From positions 261,298 through 325,297 of the forward strand of contig CAITUV010000043.1 in assembly GCA_903895725.1 (NCBI GenBank): a DNA stretch of 64,000 bases, given 5' to 3'. The notes below the pieces were generated by a model. That model saw only the letters and a program-made list of their open reading frames with translations. It was not told the origin of the DNA and did no database searches. A program made the position numbers and the translations under genes. Positions 55,914 through 64,000 of this stretch are shown here, piece by piece. Numbering within the stretch: position 1 is the stretch's first letter; every line of letters begins with the position of its first letter. This DNA is from an uncultured Myxococcales bacterium. Lineage in GTDB: Bacteria; Myxococcota_A; UBA9042; CAIXZC01.

Positions 55914-56920
55914 TGCTCTCGGAACCGGAGATACTCGCCGGTAAGAATCGGCCGCCACCAGGCATCGTTGGCGAGGTACCAGTCGATGGTTTCGGACAGC
56001 CCCTGCTCGAATCGGACTTCGGGCCTCCAGCCGAGCTCCGAGCGGGCCCGGGACGAATCGAGCGCATAGCGCCAGTCATGGGCGGGGCGGTCCGGCACGA
56101 ACCGGATCAGGTCGCGATGGCCGCAGATGCGGTCCACGATCGAATTCACGACCTGGAGATTGGTCCGCTCGGAATCACCCCCGAAGTTGTAGATTCCCCC
56201 CGCTCTCCCCTGCCGCATGGCAGCGAGGATGCCGACGCAATGATCGACCACGTGGATCCAGTCCCTCACGTTGCTGCCGTCGCCATAGACGGGGAGCTCC
56301 TGCCCCGAGGACGCGTGGAGGATCATGAGCGGAATCAGCTTCTCGGGGAACTGGTTGGGACCGTAATTGTTGGAGCTGCGCGTGATCACGGCGTCGAGCC
56401 CGTATGTCTTGTGCCATGCCCGTACGAGCATGTCCGAAGAGGCTTTGCTGGCCGAGTAGGGGCTGCTGGGAAGGAGGGGGGAGTCCTCATTGAAGCATCC
56501 GGCCCCGCCGAGGCTTCCGTAGACTTCGTCGGTGCTGACCTGGACGAATCGGACTCCGGGGATGCCCCGACACAGCTCCAGCAGGGTATAGGTTCCCAGC
56601 ACGTTGGTGCGCAGGAAGGACTCCGGCTCGAGCACGCTCCGGTCCACATGCGTCTCGGCAGCCAGGTTGACCACGTAGCGCGGGGTTACGTTCCATGCCG
56701 TCAGTGCGGAGCGGACCGCGTCTGGATCCGCGATGTCGCAACGGCTGAACGCAAGTCCGGGGGCCGTGGCCAGATCCGCCAGATTGGCGGGATTGCCGGC
56801 ATAGGTAAGCAGGTCCAGGTTGAGAATTCGGGCATCGGGACATGCCGAGAGCAGGAGTCGGATGAAGTGCGACCCGATGAAACCGCAGCCTCCGGCAACC
56901 ACCACCGACATTTCCGACAT
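55892..56920 (-). CDS. rfbB: dTDP-glucose 4,6-dehydratase
   Basis: VAGGCGFIGSHFIRLLL, LDLLTYAGNPANLADL, NLAAETHVDRSV, STDEVYGSLG, PYSASKASSDMLVRAW, TRSSNNYGPNQFPEKLIPLMI. Confidence 0.96.
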   Translation of the reverse strand: MSEMSVVVAGGCGFIGSHFIRLLLSACPDARILNLDLLTYAGNPANLADLATAPGLAFSRCDIADPDAVRSALTAWNVTPRYVVNLAAETHVDRSVLEPESFLRTNVLGTYTLLELCRGIPGVRFVQVSTDEVYGSLGGAGCFNEDSPLLPSSPYSASKASSDMLVRAWHKTYGLDAVITRSSNNYGPNQFPEKLIPLMILHASSGQELPVYGDGSNVRDWIHVVDHCVGILAAMRQGRAGGIYNFGGDSERTNLQVVNSIVDRICGHRDLIRFVPDRPAHDWRYALDSSRARSELGWRPEVRFEQGLSETIDWYLANDAWWRPILTGEYLRFREQWYGARR

Positions 56921-57059
56921 GGAACGGACCTCCCGAGTCGCCGCGACGGATTCAACACCAACCGCGGGGGAAGGTCAAGATCAGGGGTGCCACGGGCAGT
57001 CCCGCGCCACTCCCGTGTCGTTGCCATCTCGACTGCCCCTCTGGCGTGCGCCGCCGCCA

Positions 57060-57088
57060 TTGCCGGACAACGGTTTGCCATGTAGATT
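57060..57088 (+). promoter_or_regulatory. Candidate sigma70-like promoter upstream of rfbA
   Basis: TTGCCG - 17 nt - TAGATT. Confidence 0.4.
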
Positions 57089-57125
57089 AGTCTCACGGGC
57101 GTGAAAGCCCGGGAACGGAGGATTC

Positions 57126-58013
57126 ATGAAAGGGATCATCCTGGCAGGGGGGACGGGGAGCCGTCTGTACCCGCTCACGCTGGTGACCAGCAAGCAGCTT
57201 CTTCCCGTCTTTGACAAGCCCATGGTCTACTACCCGTTGTCGGTGCTGATGCTGGCCGGGCTCCGGGAGGTCCTGGTCGTTTCGACTCCAGTCGATCTTC
57301 CGCGTTACCGGGAGCTGCTGGGGGACGGGACCGAGCTGGGCATGAAGCTATCCTACGTGGTGCAGCCATCGCCGGACGGAGTGGCCCAGGGGTTCCTTCT
57401 GGCGGAGGAGTTCCTGGCGGGAGGGGGGGCCTGCCTGGTGCTTGGGGACACGGTGTTTCACGGCCACGGGCTGACCGGGCTGCTCCGGGAGTGCGTGCTC
57501 GACGTGGAGCAGCAGCGTGGGGGCGTCGTGTTCGGTTATCCGGTCCAGGATCCCCACCGGTACGGCGTGCTCGAGATCGACCGGCGGGGCCGGCTGCTCT
57601 CCATCGAGGAGAAGCCGTCGACTCCCAAGAGCAATCGGGCCATGGTCGGCCTGTACTTCTTCGATTCGGATGTCGTTCGGGTGGCCAGGGGGTTGAAACC
57701 GTCCGGGCGCGGGGAGCTGGAGGTGACGGACGTGGCCCGTGACTACATGCAGCGAGGCAAGCTCCGGCTCGAGAACCTCGGGCGTGGGTACGCCTGGCTG
57801 GATACGGGGACCCCCGAGGCGCTGCTGCAGGCATCGAATTTCGTTCAGACCATCGAGCAGCGCCAGGGGCTGAAAGTGGCCTGTATCGAGGAGATTGCAT
57901 TCCATTCCGGGTGGATCGGCCGCGACCAGTTGCAGGCCCGGAGGCAGCGATACGGGGGAACGGCCTATAGTCGCTACCTCGGCGAGCTGGCGGACGGGGG
58001 CGGCTGGCACTGA
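57126..58013 (+). CDS. rfbA: Glucose-1-phosphate thymidylyltransferase
   Basis: MKGIILAGGTGSRLYPLTLVTSKQLLPVFDKPMVYYPLSVLMLAG; LVLGDTVFHG; EEKPSTPKSN. Confidence 0.96.
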   Translation: MKGIILAGGTGSRLYPLTLVTSKQLLPVFDKPMVYYPLSVLMLAGLREVLVVSTPVDLPRYRELLGDGTELGMKLSYVVQPSPDGVAQGFLLAEEFLAGGGACLVLGDTVFHGHGLTGLLRECVLDVEQQRGGVVFGYPVQDPHRYGVLEIDRRGRLLSIEEKPSTPKSNRAMVGLYFFDSDVVRVARGLKPSGRGELEVTDVARDYMQRGKLRLENLGRGYAWLDTGTPEALLQASNFVQTIEQRQGLKVACIEEIAFHSGWIGRDQLQARRQRYGGTAYSRYLGELADGGGWH

Positions 58014-58069
58014 TACCGAGCTCGCGGGGAAGCGGACACCCGGCCGCAACTATCCGCTCAATTTTTGTT

Positions 58070-58098
58070 TTCACAGATGCAGTCCAAGGGTCTATACT
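58070..58098 (+). promoter_or_regulatory. Candidate strong sigma70-like promoter upstream of hybrid kinase
   Basis: TTCACA - 17 nt - TATACT in an AT-rich intergenic patch; leaves about 185 nt before the ATG at 58293. Confidence 0.5.
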
Positions 58099-58292
58099 CA
58101 CTTCAGAAGGTATTTTGGCTTTGCTGACGGTAATGGGAGTCCTGTTGGTGGGAGTGTAGGACTGCGAGGCGGGGATGCGGTCTGCCGAAGCATTCCCGGG
58201 TACGCATTCGCTGGTTTTGGAATTGGGGCGCTCGGTGGAGCCACCGCACTGGTGTCGGTGGTTGGAGTCGGCTTCCTGAAGGGGCTCGGTTC

Positions 58293-61200
58293 ATGAGGCT
58301 GCTGTACAAGATTCTCCTGGTGCTCGTCGTGGCATTCCTGCTGCCCGTGGCCGTACTGGGGATTACCGGGTATCTGGCCATCCAGCGGGTGGGGCACCGT
58401 GCGGGCCGTCAGCTCCGGACAGAGCTGGTGGAGGCAGAGCGCGTCCGCCTCCTGGAGTACGCCCGTCTCAAGGCACTGGAAATCGACCGGTTTTGCGCTC
58501 GCTATGAGGCGGAAGTGGAGCATATGACACGCACCTATGCACGCATCCGCCAGACCCCCGACCGCTACGACCTTTCGCGGCTCATCGATGCCTATCCCGA
58601 CCGGAATTCCGGAGGTCTTCCCGGATTCGGATACGTTCATCCGCTGTTTGGTGCCTTCAACGATTTCGACAATCGTGTGGCCGGCTGCCCATGGTTGCCG
58701 AAGCACGCAGTGGAGAGGGCTCGGACGGACCCGAAGTACCGGGAGGAGGCTGTGCGGTCGCTGTTCGAAGTGATGCTGCTCGACCCCGCTCTCGTGGAGG
58801 CATGGCAGGCTCTCAAGGGGACACTCGATCTGGCATGGGTCGTGCTGTTGACGGGGGCAACGAACGTGCACCCGGAGTACACCTACTACGAGGTCATTCG
58901 AGATGAGCCAAAGGTGCTCGATCTCGATGAGAGCGGAGAGGATTACGTCCGGCTGCTGAACCCAGTGAACAACCCGAGTCGGAAGCTGCGGTGGCTGGAA
59001 CCCTACCTGGACCAGTTCAAGGGAATCTGGATGACGAGCGCGGTCGCTCCGCTGTACGACGGCGATCAGTTTCTCGGCACCGTCGGTCTGGACATTCTTC
59101 TCGACGTACTGGTTCAGAAGGTGCTGGCTACCGATCCGGGCGGCCAGGGGTATGCATTTCTCCTGACGGCTTCCGGGAGACCCCTGGCGATGCCGGAGGC
59201 CGGGATTCGAGAGCTGCTGTTCGACGAGGCTCACGCCGCTGCGCTGAGGGAGACGAGTCTGCCCGCAGGGCAACAGCGCTGGGACGAGGGCAAGATCAAG
59301 GCACTGGAGGGCACTTCGCTCGAAACGCACCCGGATCCGGCTGTCCGCTGGGTGGTCCAGTCCATGAAGCGGGGCGACGGTGCGGTGTCGGAGCTCCAGT
59401 TGGCCGGCACGAAACGGATCGTGGCGTTCTCCCCGGTCCGATCGGCCGGGTGGAGCTTGGCCGTCGTGGTGCCGGAAGAGGAAGTCGTAGAGCGGGCCCT
59501 GGATTTGGAGAAGGTACTCAACGAAGGGACGGACCGCACACTGCGCGATTACATGCTGCTGGCCGCATGCATCATCGTCATCTGTGTGCTGGTCGGCCTG
59601 CTGTTGAACTATGTGGCAGCCCGGCCGCTCGTGTCTCTGACGCGGAGGGTCGAGAAGCTCAACTGGAGCAACCTGGACTTCCCGCCACCCCGAAGCGGGC
59701 GCAAGGATGAGATCGGGCAGCTCACCAGCCGTTTCTCCGAGGCGGTGGCGCTGATTCGGGAAGCACGGGACGAGGTGACTCGAAAGGGAGCCGAGCTTGA
59801 GGGCTTCAACCGGATGCTCTCCGAGGCCAACGAGAGCTTGCACCGCGAGGTGGCCGAGCGACTCCGGGCTCAGGTCGCTCTGTCCGAGGAGAAGGAGTTG
59901 CTCGCTGTGACGCTGGGGAGCATCGGGGACGGAGTGATCGCCACGGACAAGGCGGGCCGGGTCGTGTTGATGAACCCCGTGGCGGAGCAGCTCATCGGAA
60001 TGCGGCGTCGGGATGCCGAGGGGCATCGGCTGGACGAGGTGTTCCGGATCGTGGACGAGACTACGCGGGCACCGCTGGCGAGCCCCGTGGAGCGAGTGTT
60101 GACTGAAGGGATTGCCGTGGAGCTAGCCAATCACACGCTCCTGTTGGCGCATGACGGGGTGGAGCGGGCGATTGCGGACAGTGGCGCTCCGATCCGCAAT
60201 GCGAGCGGGGAAGTCATCGGCGTGGTGCTGGTGTTCCGTGACGTGACGGAACGGCGGCGGTTCGAGGAGGAGATGATCCGAGCTCAGAAGCTCGATTCGG
60301 TGAGGCTGCTGGCCGCGGGCATTGCCCACGACTTCAACAATCTGCTTGCGGCGATCCTCGGGAACCTGTCCCTGGCAAGAGAGCGGTTCGCCGCGGATCC
60401 CCAGCAGGTCCGAGAGCGCATGGTGGAGGCGGAGCGGGCCACGGTGAGGGCCAGAGACCTGACTCTCCAACTTCTCACCTTCTCGACGGGTGGCGCTCCG
60501 ATCCGCAAGGCCATGCCGATGGCGGGAGTGCTCGGCGAGACGGCCGGGTTTGCGCTGAGAGGCTCCTCCGTCCGATGTGAGCTGGACATCTCCGATGACT
60601 TGTGGCCGGTCCTGGCCGACGAGGGGCAGGTCGCCCAGGTCGTGCACAACCTGGTCCTCAATGCCCGCCAGGCCATGCCCGGTGGTGGGCTGGTCCATCT
60701 CAGGGCCCAGAACTGCACGCTCCAGGAGGAGGATTGGGCGCTGCAGCTTCGCCCGGGAAGGTACGTGCGTGTCGAGGTATCCGACACAGGACCGGGGATT
60801 GCCAGGGAACACCTTCCCAAGATATTCGAGCCCTTCTACACGACCCGCCCGGGCGGGACGGGGCTTGGCCTGGCCGTATGCTTCTCCATCGTTGCCCGAC
60901 ACGAGGGGCGCATCGAAGTCGACTCCGAGCTGGGCAAGGGGAGCACCTTCCGCTTCTGGCTTCCGGCTGCGGATGGGACATCTCCTGCCAGTGCGGACAG
61001 GGACGATGCTCCGCCCATCGGAAGCGGGGACGTCCTCCTGATGGACGACGAGGACATGATTCGGGACATGGGCAGGGAGATTCTCGGGACTCTGGGATAC
61101 TCCGTGCATCTGGCAGTTGACGGAAACGAGGCCGTCTCGGCCTTTGCCGAGCAGCTGTCCCAGGGAAAGCGATTCGATCTCGTCATCCTGGACCTGACGG

Positions 61201-61415
61201 TGCCTGGGAGCATGGGAGGCACGGAGGCGTTGCGGGAGATCCGGCGCCTGGATCCGAATGTCCCCGCCATCGTGTCGAGCGGCTACTCCATGGACCCGGT
61301 GATGTCCGATCACAGGAAGCACGGGTTCGATGCAGCGATTCCAAAGCCCTACGATATCCGGACGATGGCGCGCATCGTGGCCGGAGTCCTGTCAAAGGAT
61401 GCCCGGAGGCAGTAG
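58293..61415 (+). CDS. Hybrid sensor histidine kinase (Cache-HAMP-PAS-HisKA-HATPase-REC)
   Basis: N-terminal TM and large extracellular domain; ARPLVSLTRRVEKLNW HAMP; IGDGVIATDKAGRVVLMNPVAEQLIG PAS; LAAGIAHDFNNLLAAILGNLSLA H-box; GTGLGLAVCFSIV; LLMDDEDMIRDM...VILDLTVPGSMGG receiver. Confidence 0.95.
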   Translation: MRLLYKILLVLVVAFLLPVAVLGITGYLAIQRVGHRAGRQLRTELVEAERVRLLEYARLKALEIDRFCARYEAEVEHMTRTYARIRQTPDRYDLSRLIDAYPDRNSGGLPGFGYVHPLFGAFNDFDNRVAGCPWLPKHAVERARTDPKYREEAVRSLFEVMLLDPALVEAWQALKGTLDLAWVVLLTGATNVHPEYTYYEVIRDEPKVLDLDESGEDYVRLLNPVNNPSRKLRWLEPYLDQFKGIWMTSAVAPLYDGDQFLGTVGLDILLDVLVQKVLATDPGGQGYAFLLTASGRPLAMPEAGIRELLFDEAHAAALRETSLPAGQQRWDEGKIKALEGTSLETHPDPAVRWVVQSMKRGDGAVSELQLAGTKRIVAFSPVRSAGWSLAVVVPEEEVVERALDLEKVLNEGTDRTLRDYMLLAACIIVICVLVGLLLNYVAARPLVSLTRRVEKLNWSNLDFPPPRSGRKDEIGQLTSRFSEAVALIREARDEVTRKGAELEGFNRMLSEANESLHREVAERLRAQVALSEEKELLAVTLGSIGDGVIATDKAGRVVLMNPVAEQLIGMRRRDAEGHRLDEVFRIVDETTRAPLASPVERVLTEGIAVELANHTLLLAHDGVERAIADSGAPIRNASGEVIGVVLVFRDVTERRRFEEEMIRAQKLDSVRLLAAGIAHDFNNLLAAILGNLSLARERFAADPQQVRERMVEAERATVRARDLTLQLLTFSTGGAPIRKAMPMAGVLGETAGFALRGSSVRCELDISDDLWPVLADEGQVAQVVHNLVLNARQAMPGGGLVHLRAQNCTLQEEDWALQLRPGRYVRVEVSDTGPGIAREHLPKIFEPFYTTRPGGTGLGLAVCFSIVARHEGRIEVDSELGKGSTFRFWLPAADGTSPASADRDDAPPIGSGDVLLMDDEDMIRDMGREILGTLGYSVHLAVDGNEAVSAFAEQLSQGKRFDLVILDLTVPGSMGGTEALREIRRLDPNVPAIVSSGYSMDPVMSDHRKHGFDAAIPKPYDIRTMARIVAGVLSKDARRQ

Positions 61416-61464
61416 AGCAGTGCGGGGGATTGTCGAGGTCGGCGAGCCCGAAACCGTGGACGGC

Positions 61465-61941
61465 TCAACCCGGAGGCGGCAGGAACGTGTCGGGCATGAG
61501 GACGGCGACGACGCGGCCTCGAGCGACCTCGATCCCGTCGGCCAGCACCGTGGTCGACACGACCACCTTGCGCGGGCGTACTTCCTCCACCTTACCGCGC
61601 AGCACGAGCGGGACTCCCATGGGGGTGGGCTTGAGGTAGTCGACGTGCAACGACGCCGTGACGAATCGTCGCGGCGGCTCGGAACCGAGCGGTCTCCCTT
61701 CTGCCCGGTAGGCTGCAGCGGAGGCGGTCCCGGTGGAATGGCAATCGACCAGCGAGGCAATCAGCCCGCCGTAGACGTACCCGGGAACGGCCGTGTGGTG
61801 GGGCCTGGGCTCGAACACGCAGACCGACTCCTCCCCCTCCCAGCGGCTTTGCACGTGGAGCCCTTGATCATTGAGCCGCCCGCATCCGTAACAGTGGGCC
61901 AGGGAATCCGGGTAGTGATCCTGGAAGATGTCACTCTTCAT
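61465..61941 (-). CDS. Hotdog-fold thioesterase (PaaI-like)
   Basis: HCYGCGRLNDQGLHVQSRWEGEESVCVFEPRPHHTAVPGYVYGGLIASLVDCHSTGTA; VEEVRPRKVVVSTTV. Confidence 0.85.
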   Translation of the reverse strand: MKSDIFQDHYPDSLAHCYGCGRLNDQGLHVQSRWEGEESVCVFEPRPHHTAVPGYVYGGLIASLVDCHSTGTASAAAYRAEGRPLGSEPPRRFVTASLHVDYLKPTPMGVPLVLRGKVEEVRPRKVVVSTTVLADGIEVARGRVVAVLMPDTFLPPPG

Positions 61942-62542
61942 TATCCTTCCCCTTCTGCGCTGCCGGCTGATCGCACTTGCCCGCCTTGGAGGCATCGGCT
62001 CCCTTCTCTCCGTCGGAACCCTTGGGCGGCTCGTCTGCCTGGGGGTCGAGCGGCTTGACTCGATCCACGTCAAAGATGGGGGAGAAGTGCTCGTGCCGGA
62101 TGAGCCACTGCTTCCCGTCCTTCTGGAGCACCCAGCTTCCCTGCACATAGAACTCCCATTTCTTGCGGTCCTGATTCGTCTGCAGCGTCGCACGCAGCTT
62201 GAAGTAACTGATACCGTAGGTCTCCTCGAGGTGGGTTCTCTCGAACTCGAACTTTGCGTCGAGGAACTTCGACTCAGCAAAGGCAGAGGTGTACATCTGG
62301 GCGATTCCCTTGATGCCCTCGTGGACGCGGCCGCTGGACTCGATGGCCAGGATATCATCCGACTGGACGTAGACGGAGCAGGCCTTGTCCACGTCGCCGG
62401 CCTTGAGCGCATCGGCCAGTGTCTGGGCGATTCCGGCCAGACAGTCGTTCGCACACGCCGCGATCTTCTCCTCGGCCAGAGCAGGGCCAGCCGTTGCGAC
62501 ACACACGGTCAAGAGAGCGCAGGCCAGAGCTGTTCTTCGCAT
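61931..62542 (-). CDS. Exported SnoaL/NTF2-like protein
   Basis: MRRTALACALLTVCVATAGPALA signal peptide; LADALKAGDVDKACSVYVQSDDILAIESSGRVHEGIKGIAQMYTSAF; Lys/Asp-rich tail. Confidence 0.72.
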   Translation of the reverse strand: MRRTALACALLTVCVATAGPALAEEKIAACANDCLAGIAQTLADALKAGDVDKACSVYVQSDDILAIESSGRVHEGIKGIAQMYTSAFAESKFLDAKFEFERTHLEETYGISYFKLRATLQTNQDRKKWEFYVQGSWVLQKDGKQWLIRHEHFSPIFDVDRVKPLDPQADEPPKGSDGEKGADASKAGKCDQPAAQKGKDNEE

Positions 62543-62664
62543 TTGGTTCCCTCCATTGGAAGTGGTCACAACCCCATGTCACTGTCCGGAGCATAGGGCG
62601 CCTTCTGGGCCCATGTCAATCCTGCGGTTCGGGGGGGGAGAAGGAGGCACAGGCTCGAAATCAG

Positions 62665-62693
62665 TTGACAGGAGCAGTCCCCGCCGCTATTGT
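62665..62693 (+). promoter_or_regulatory. Candidate sigma70-like promoter for rpmB
   Basis: TTGACA - 17 nt - TATTGT, perfect -35. Confidence 0.6.
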
Positions 62694-62753
62694 ACCGCCC
62701 GCACGTGCAGGGTGCGGAATGCTCTGCCGATGCCAGCGATGAGGGGTGTCGTC

Positions 62754-62993
62754 ATGCCGAAGTGCGATTTGACCGGAAAGAAGAGACTGGTTGGAAACAA
62801 CGTGTCCCACGCGAACAACCGGACCAAGATGGTGCAGAAGCCGAACGTCCAGAAGAAGCGGCTCTTCGTGCCCGGGATGGACCGTTTCGTGACCCTGTCG
62901 GTATCGACTCGGGCGCTGCGGACCATCGATCGGATCGGCATCGAGGCTTACGCCCGCAAGCTGGGCATCGACTTGAACAAGTTCATCGATTGA
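62754..62993 (+). CDS. rpmB: 50S ribosomal protein L28
   Basis: MPKCDLTGKKRLVGNNVSHANNRTKMVQKPNVQKKRLFVPGMDRFVTLSVSTRALRTIDRIGIEAYARKLGIDLNKFID. Confidence 0.96.
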   Translation: MPKCDLTGKKRLVGNNVSHANNRTKMVQKPNVQKKRLFVPGMDRFVTLSVSTRALRTIDRIGIEAYARKLGIDLNKFID

Positions 62994-63802
62994 TGTCCTC
63001 CGTTCCCTCACGGGGAATCGACTCGCACCGACCGTTTCCAATCCTCGCAGTGTGGCTAGGTCTGCTTGCCATCTCCTGTGGTCCGCCGCTCATCCGCCAG
63101 AGGCCACTGCCACGCGCCGGGACGTCTCCGGCCGAGCGGCCGGAAGTGGTTCTCCTCGTGGACGGTCAACCGGTGCTCGGCAACCAGCCGGACGGGCTCG
63201 AATTCGACGGCCTCCTCGTGGCTGCGGGCTTTCAATCCATCCGGCCGGCAGCGGACGAGCGAGAGGAGGAGGGGATTCCTTTCTGGGTTCTTCAGTTCAG
63301 GGCGATTGACGGCGAGACCGACTATCGGCTTGGCCTGGGAATGGAGGAGAAGCTCGTCCCCAAGCTCAAGCGTTCCGCCTTCTTTCACGTTCGATTCGGA
63401 GTTCAACACCGGGGAATGTTCCTTCCGCCCGCCCTGGCCGTCTCGATCCTGGACGAGACGGGGCGTCTGCTCTACCTGCTGGACGTAGATGGAGCGGCCG
63501 GGGCAGCGGAGTTGCCCAAGGGCTTGTCCGTGGATCGGTCGAATCGCTCCGCATTCACCACGGCCCTGACAACGGCCTCCGGGTGCGCCCTGACGTTGAC
63601 CCACCACTTCCTGGAGGTGGAGGCGGGCAGTCGCAGCGCCTCGCTGGCCCCCGGCGAGGAGCGCTTCTTCCGGGCCGAGGACGGGACCTACCGGGTGGTC
63701 AGCCTGGACATCTCGACATCCCGAGACGACGTCGAATGTGTCTCGGAGCATCCTACCTACTCTGCATTCGTGGTGGAGCGGACGGCCGACGAAGCGCCCT
63801 AG
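62993..63802 (+). CDS. Hypothetical lipoprotein
   Basis: TGATG overlap with rpmB stop; FPILAVWLGLLAISCGPP lipobox; coherent codon usage. Confidence 0.72.
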   Translation: MSSVPSRGIDSHRPFPILAVWLGLLAISCGPPLIRQRPLPRAGTSPAERPEVVLLVDGQPVLGNQPDGLEFDGLLVAAGFQSIRPAADEREEEGIPFWVLQFRAIDGETDYRLGLGMEEKLVPKLKRSAFFHVRFGVQHRGMFLPPALAVSILDETGRLLYLLDVDGAAGAAELPKGLSVDRSNRSAFTTALTTASGCALTLTHHFLEVEAGSRSASLAPGEERFFRAEDGTYRVVSLDISTSRDDVECVSEHPTYSAFVVERTADEAP

Positions 63803-63826
63803 GGCGAGGCGAGTGACCGCCCCATT

Positions 63827-64000
63827 TCAGGGCGTGGTTCCCGTGATGTTCCCGGAAATGGCACTGAACGGGAGACCGATGGAGGCCGCATCCGGCGTAC
63901 CGTCCCCGTCGGTATCGATGTCATTCGTCACGAGCATCTCGATCATGGCCTTGACCGTCTCCTTGTCGAGCGGAAGCTGATCGGGAGGCACGAGGTCAAT
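63827..64000 (-). CDS. C-terminal fragment of a protein running off the right edge, with Asp-rich Ca-binding-like motif
   Basis: Reverse reading ...KETVKAMIEMLVTNDIDTDGDGTPDAASIGLPFSAISGNITGTTP-stop. Confidence 0.65.
   Translation of the reverse strand: MDLVPPDQLPLDKETVKAMIEMLVTNDIDTDGDGTPDAASIGLPFSAISGNITGTTP

Noticed and set aside
58108-58296. Gly-rich hydrophobic peptide reading (FAGFGIGALGGATALVSVVGVGFLKGLGS) overlapping the kinase ATG
   Set aside because: Bacteriocin-like at a glance, but no in-frame start after the promoter and weak codon bias; treated as leader
58098-60026. 642-aa minus ORF
   Set aside because: Antisense to the hybrid sensor kinase; Gln/His/Arg-rich shadow
1-64000. 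CRISPR arrays, tRNA/rRNA genes, transposases, phage or defence systems
   Set aside because: No regular spaced repeats, cloverleaf-like sequences, transposase motifs or nuclease/toxin cassettes seen by eye; a tRNAscan/minced/DefenseFinder run would be decisive

Overview
This is a high-GC, gene-dense bacterial chromosomal window. Asp-rich lipoproteins and CGDDGCGGECG Cys modules suggest a Myxococcota/Bradymonadia-like lineage, which is inference only. I read about 50 protein-coding genes and saw no convincing tRNA, rRNA, CRISPR array or transposase. Main blocks: (1) 0-10.5 kb, accessory secreted or lipoprotein enzymes (Cys-rich lipoprotein, class-3 lipase, CapA-like, C45-type acyltransferase, ARPP-1-like) with heptamer repeats between genes; (2) 10.7-16 kb, a TCA module (isocitrate DH, aconitase, citrate synthase); (3) 16-21.4 kb, a divergent pair of PNGase F-like and YihQ-like GH31 lipoproteins followed by a beta-barrel protein; (4) 21-30 kb, housekeeping genes (amidase, folD, glutaryl-CoA-DH-like, SSS symporter, lgt, PilZ); (5) 30-48.4 kb, a nearly gap-free co-directional run from polA through a GAF histidine kinase, ExbB/ExbD, DUF362, glycosyltransferases and two asparagine-synthetase-like genes; (6) 48-58 kb, the rest of a polysaccharide locus (radical SAM, WecA-like, nucleotide-sugar enzymes, rfbA/rfbB); (7) 58-64 kb, a hybrid sensor kinase, thioesterase, rpmB and lipoproteins. 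The best leads are the divergent glycosidase pair, where the GH31 enzyme lacks the sulfonate-binding Arg; the shared Asp-rich linker behind lipoprotein lipoboxes; the GLLPG-repeat linker inside PolA; a 12-codon AT-rich island in a GC-rich gene; and a possibly frameshifted small ORF in the sugar operon. Many ORFs in the supplied track are antisense or shadow ORFs caused by high GC, and several real genes have over-extended starts there. I corrected starts by eye. No database search was run.
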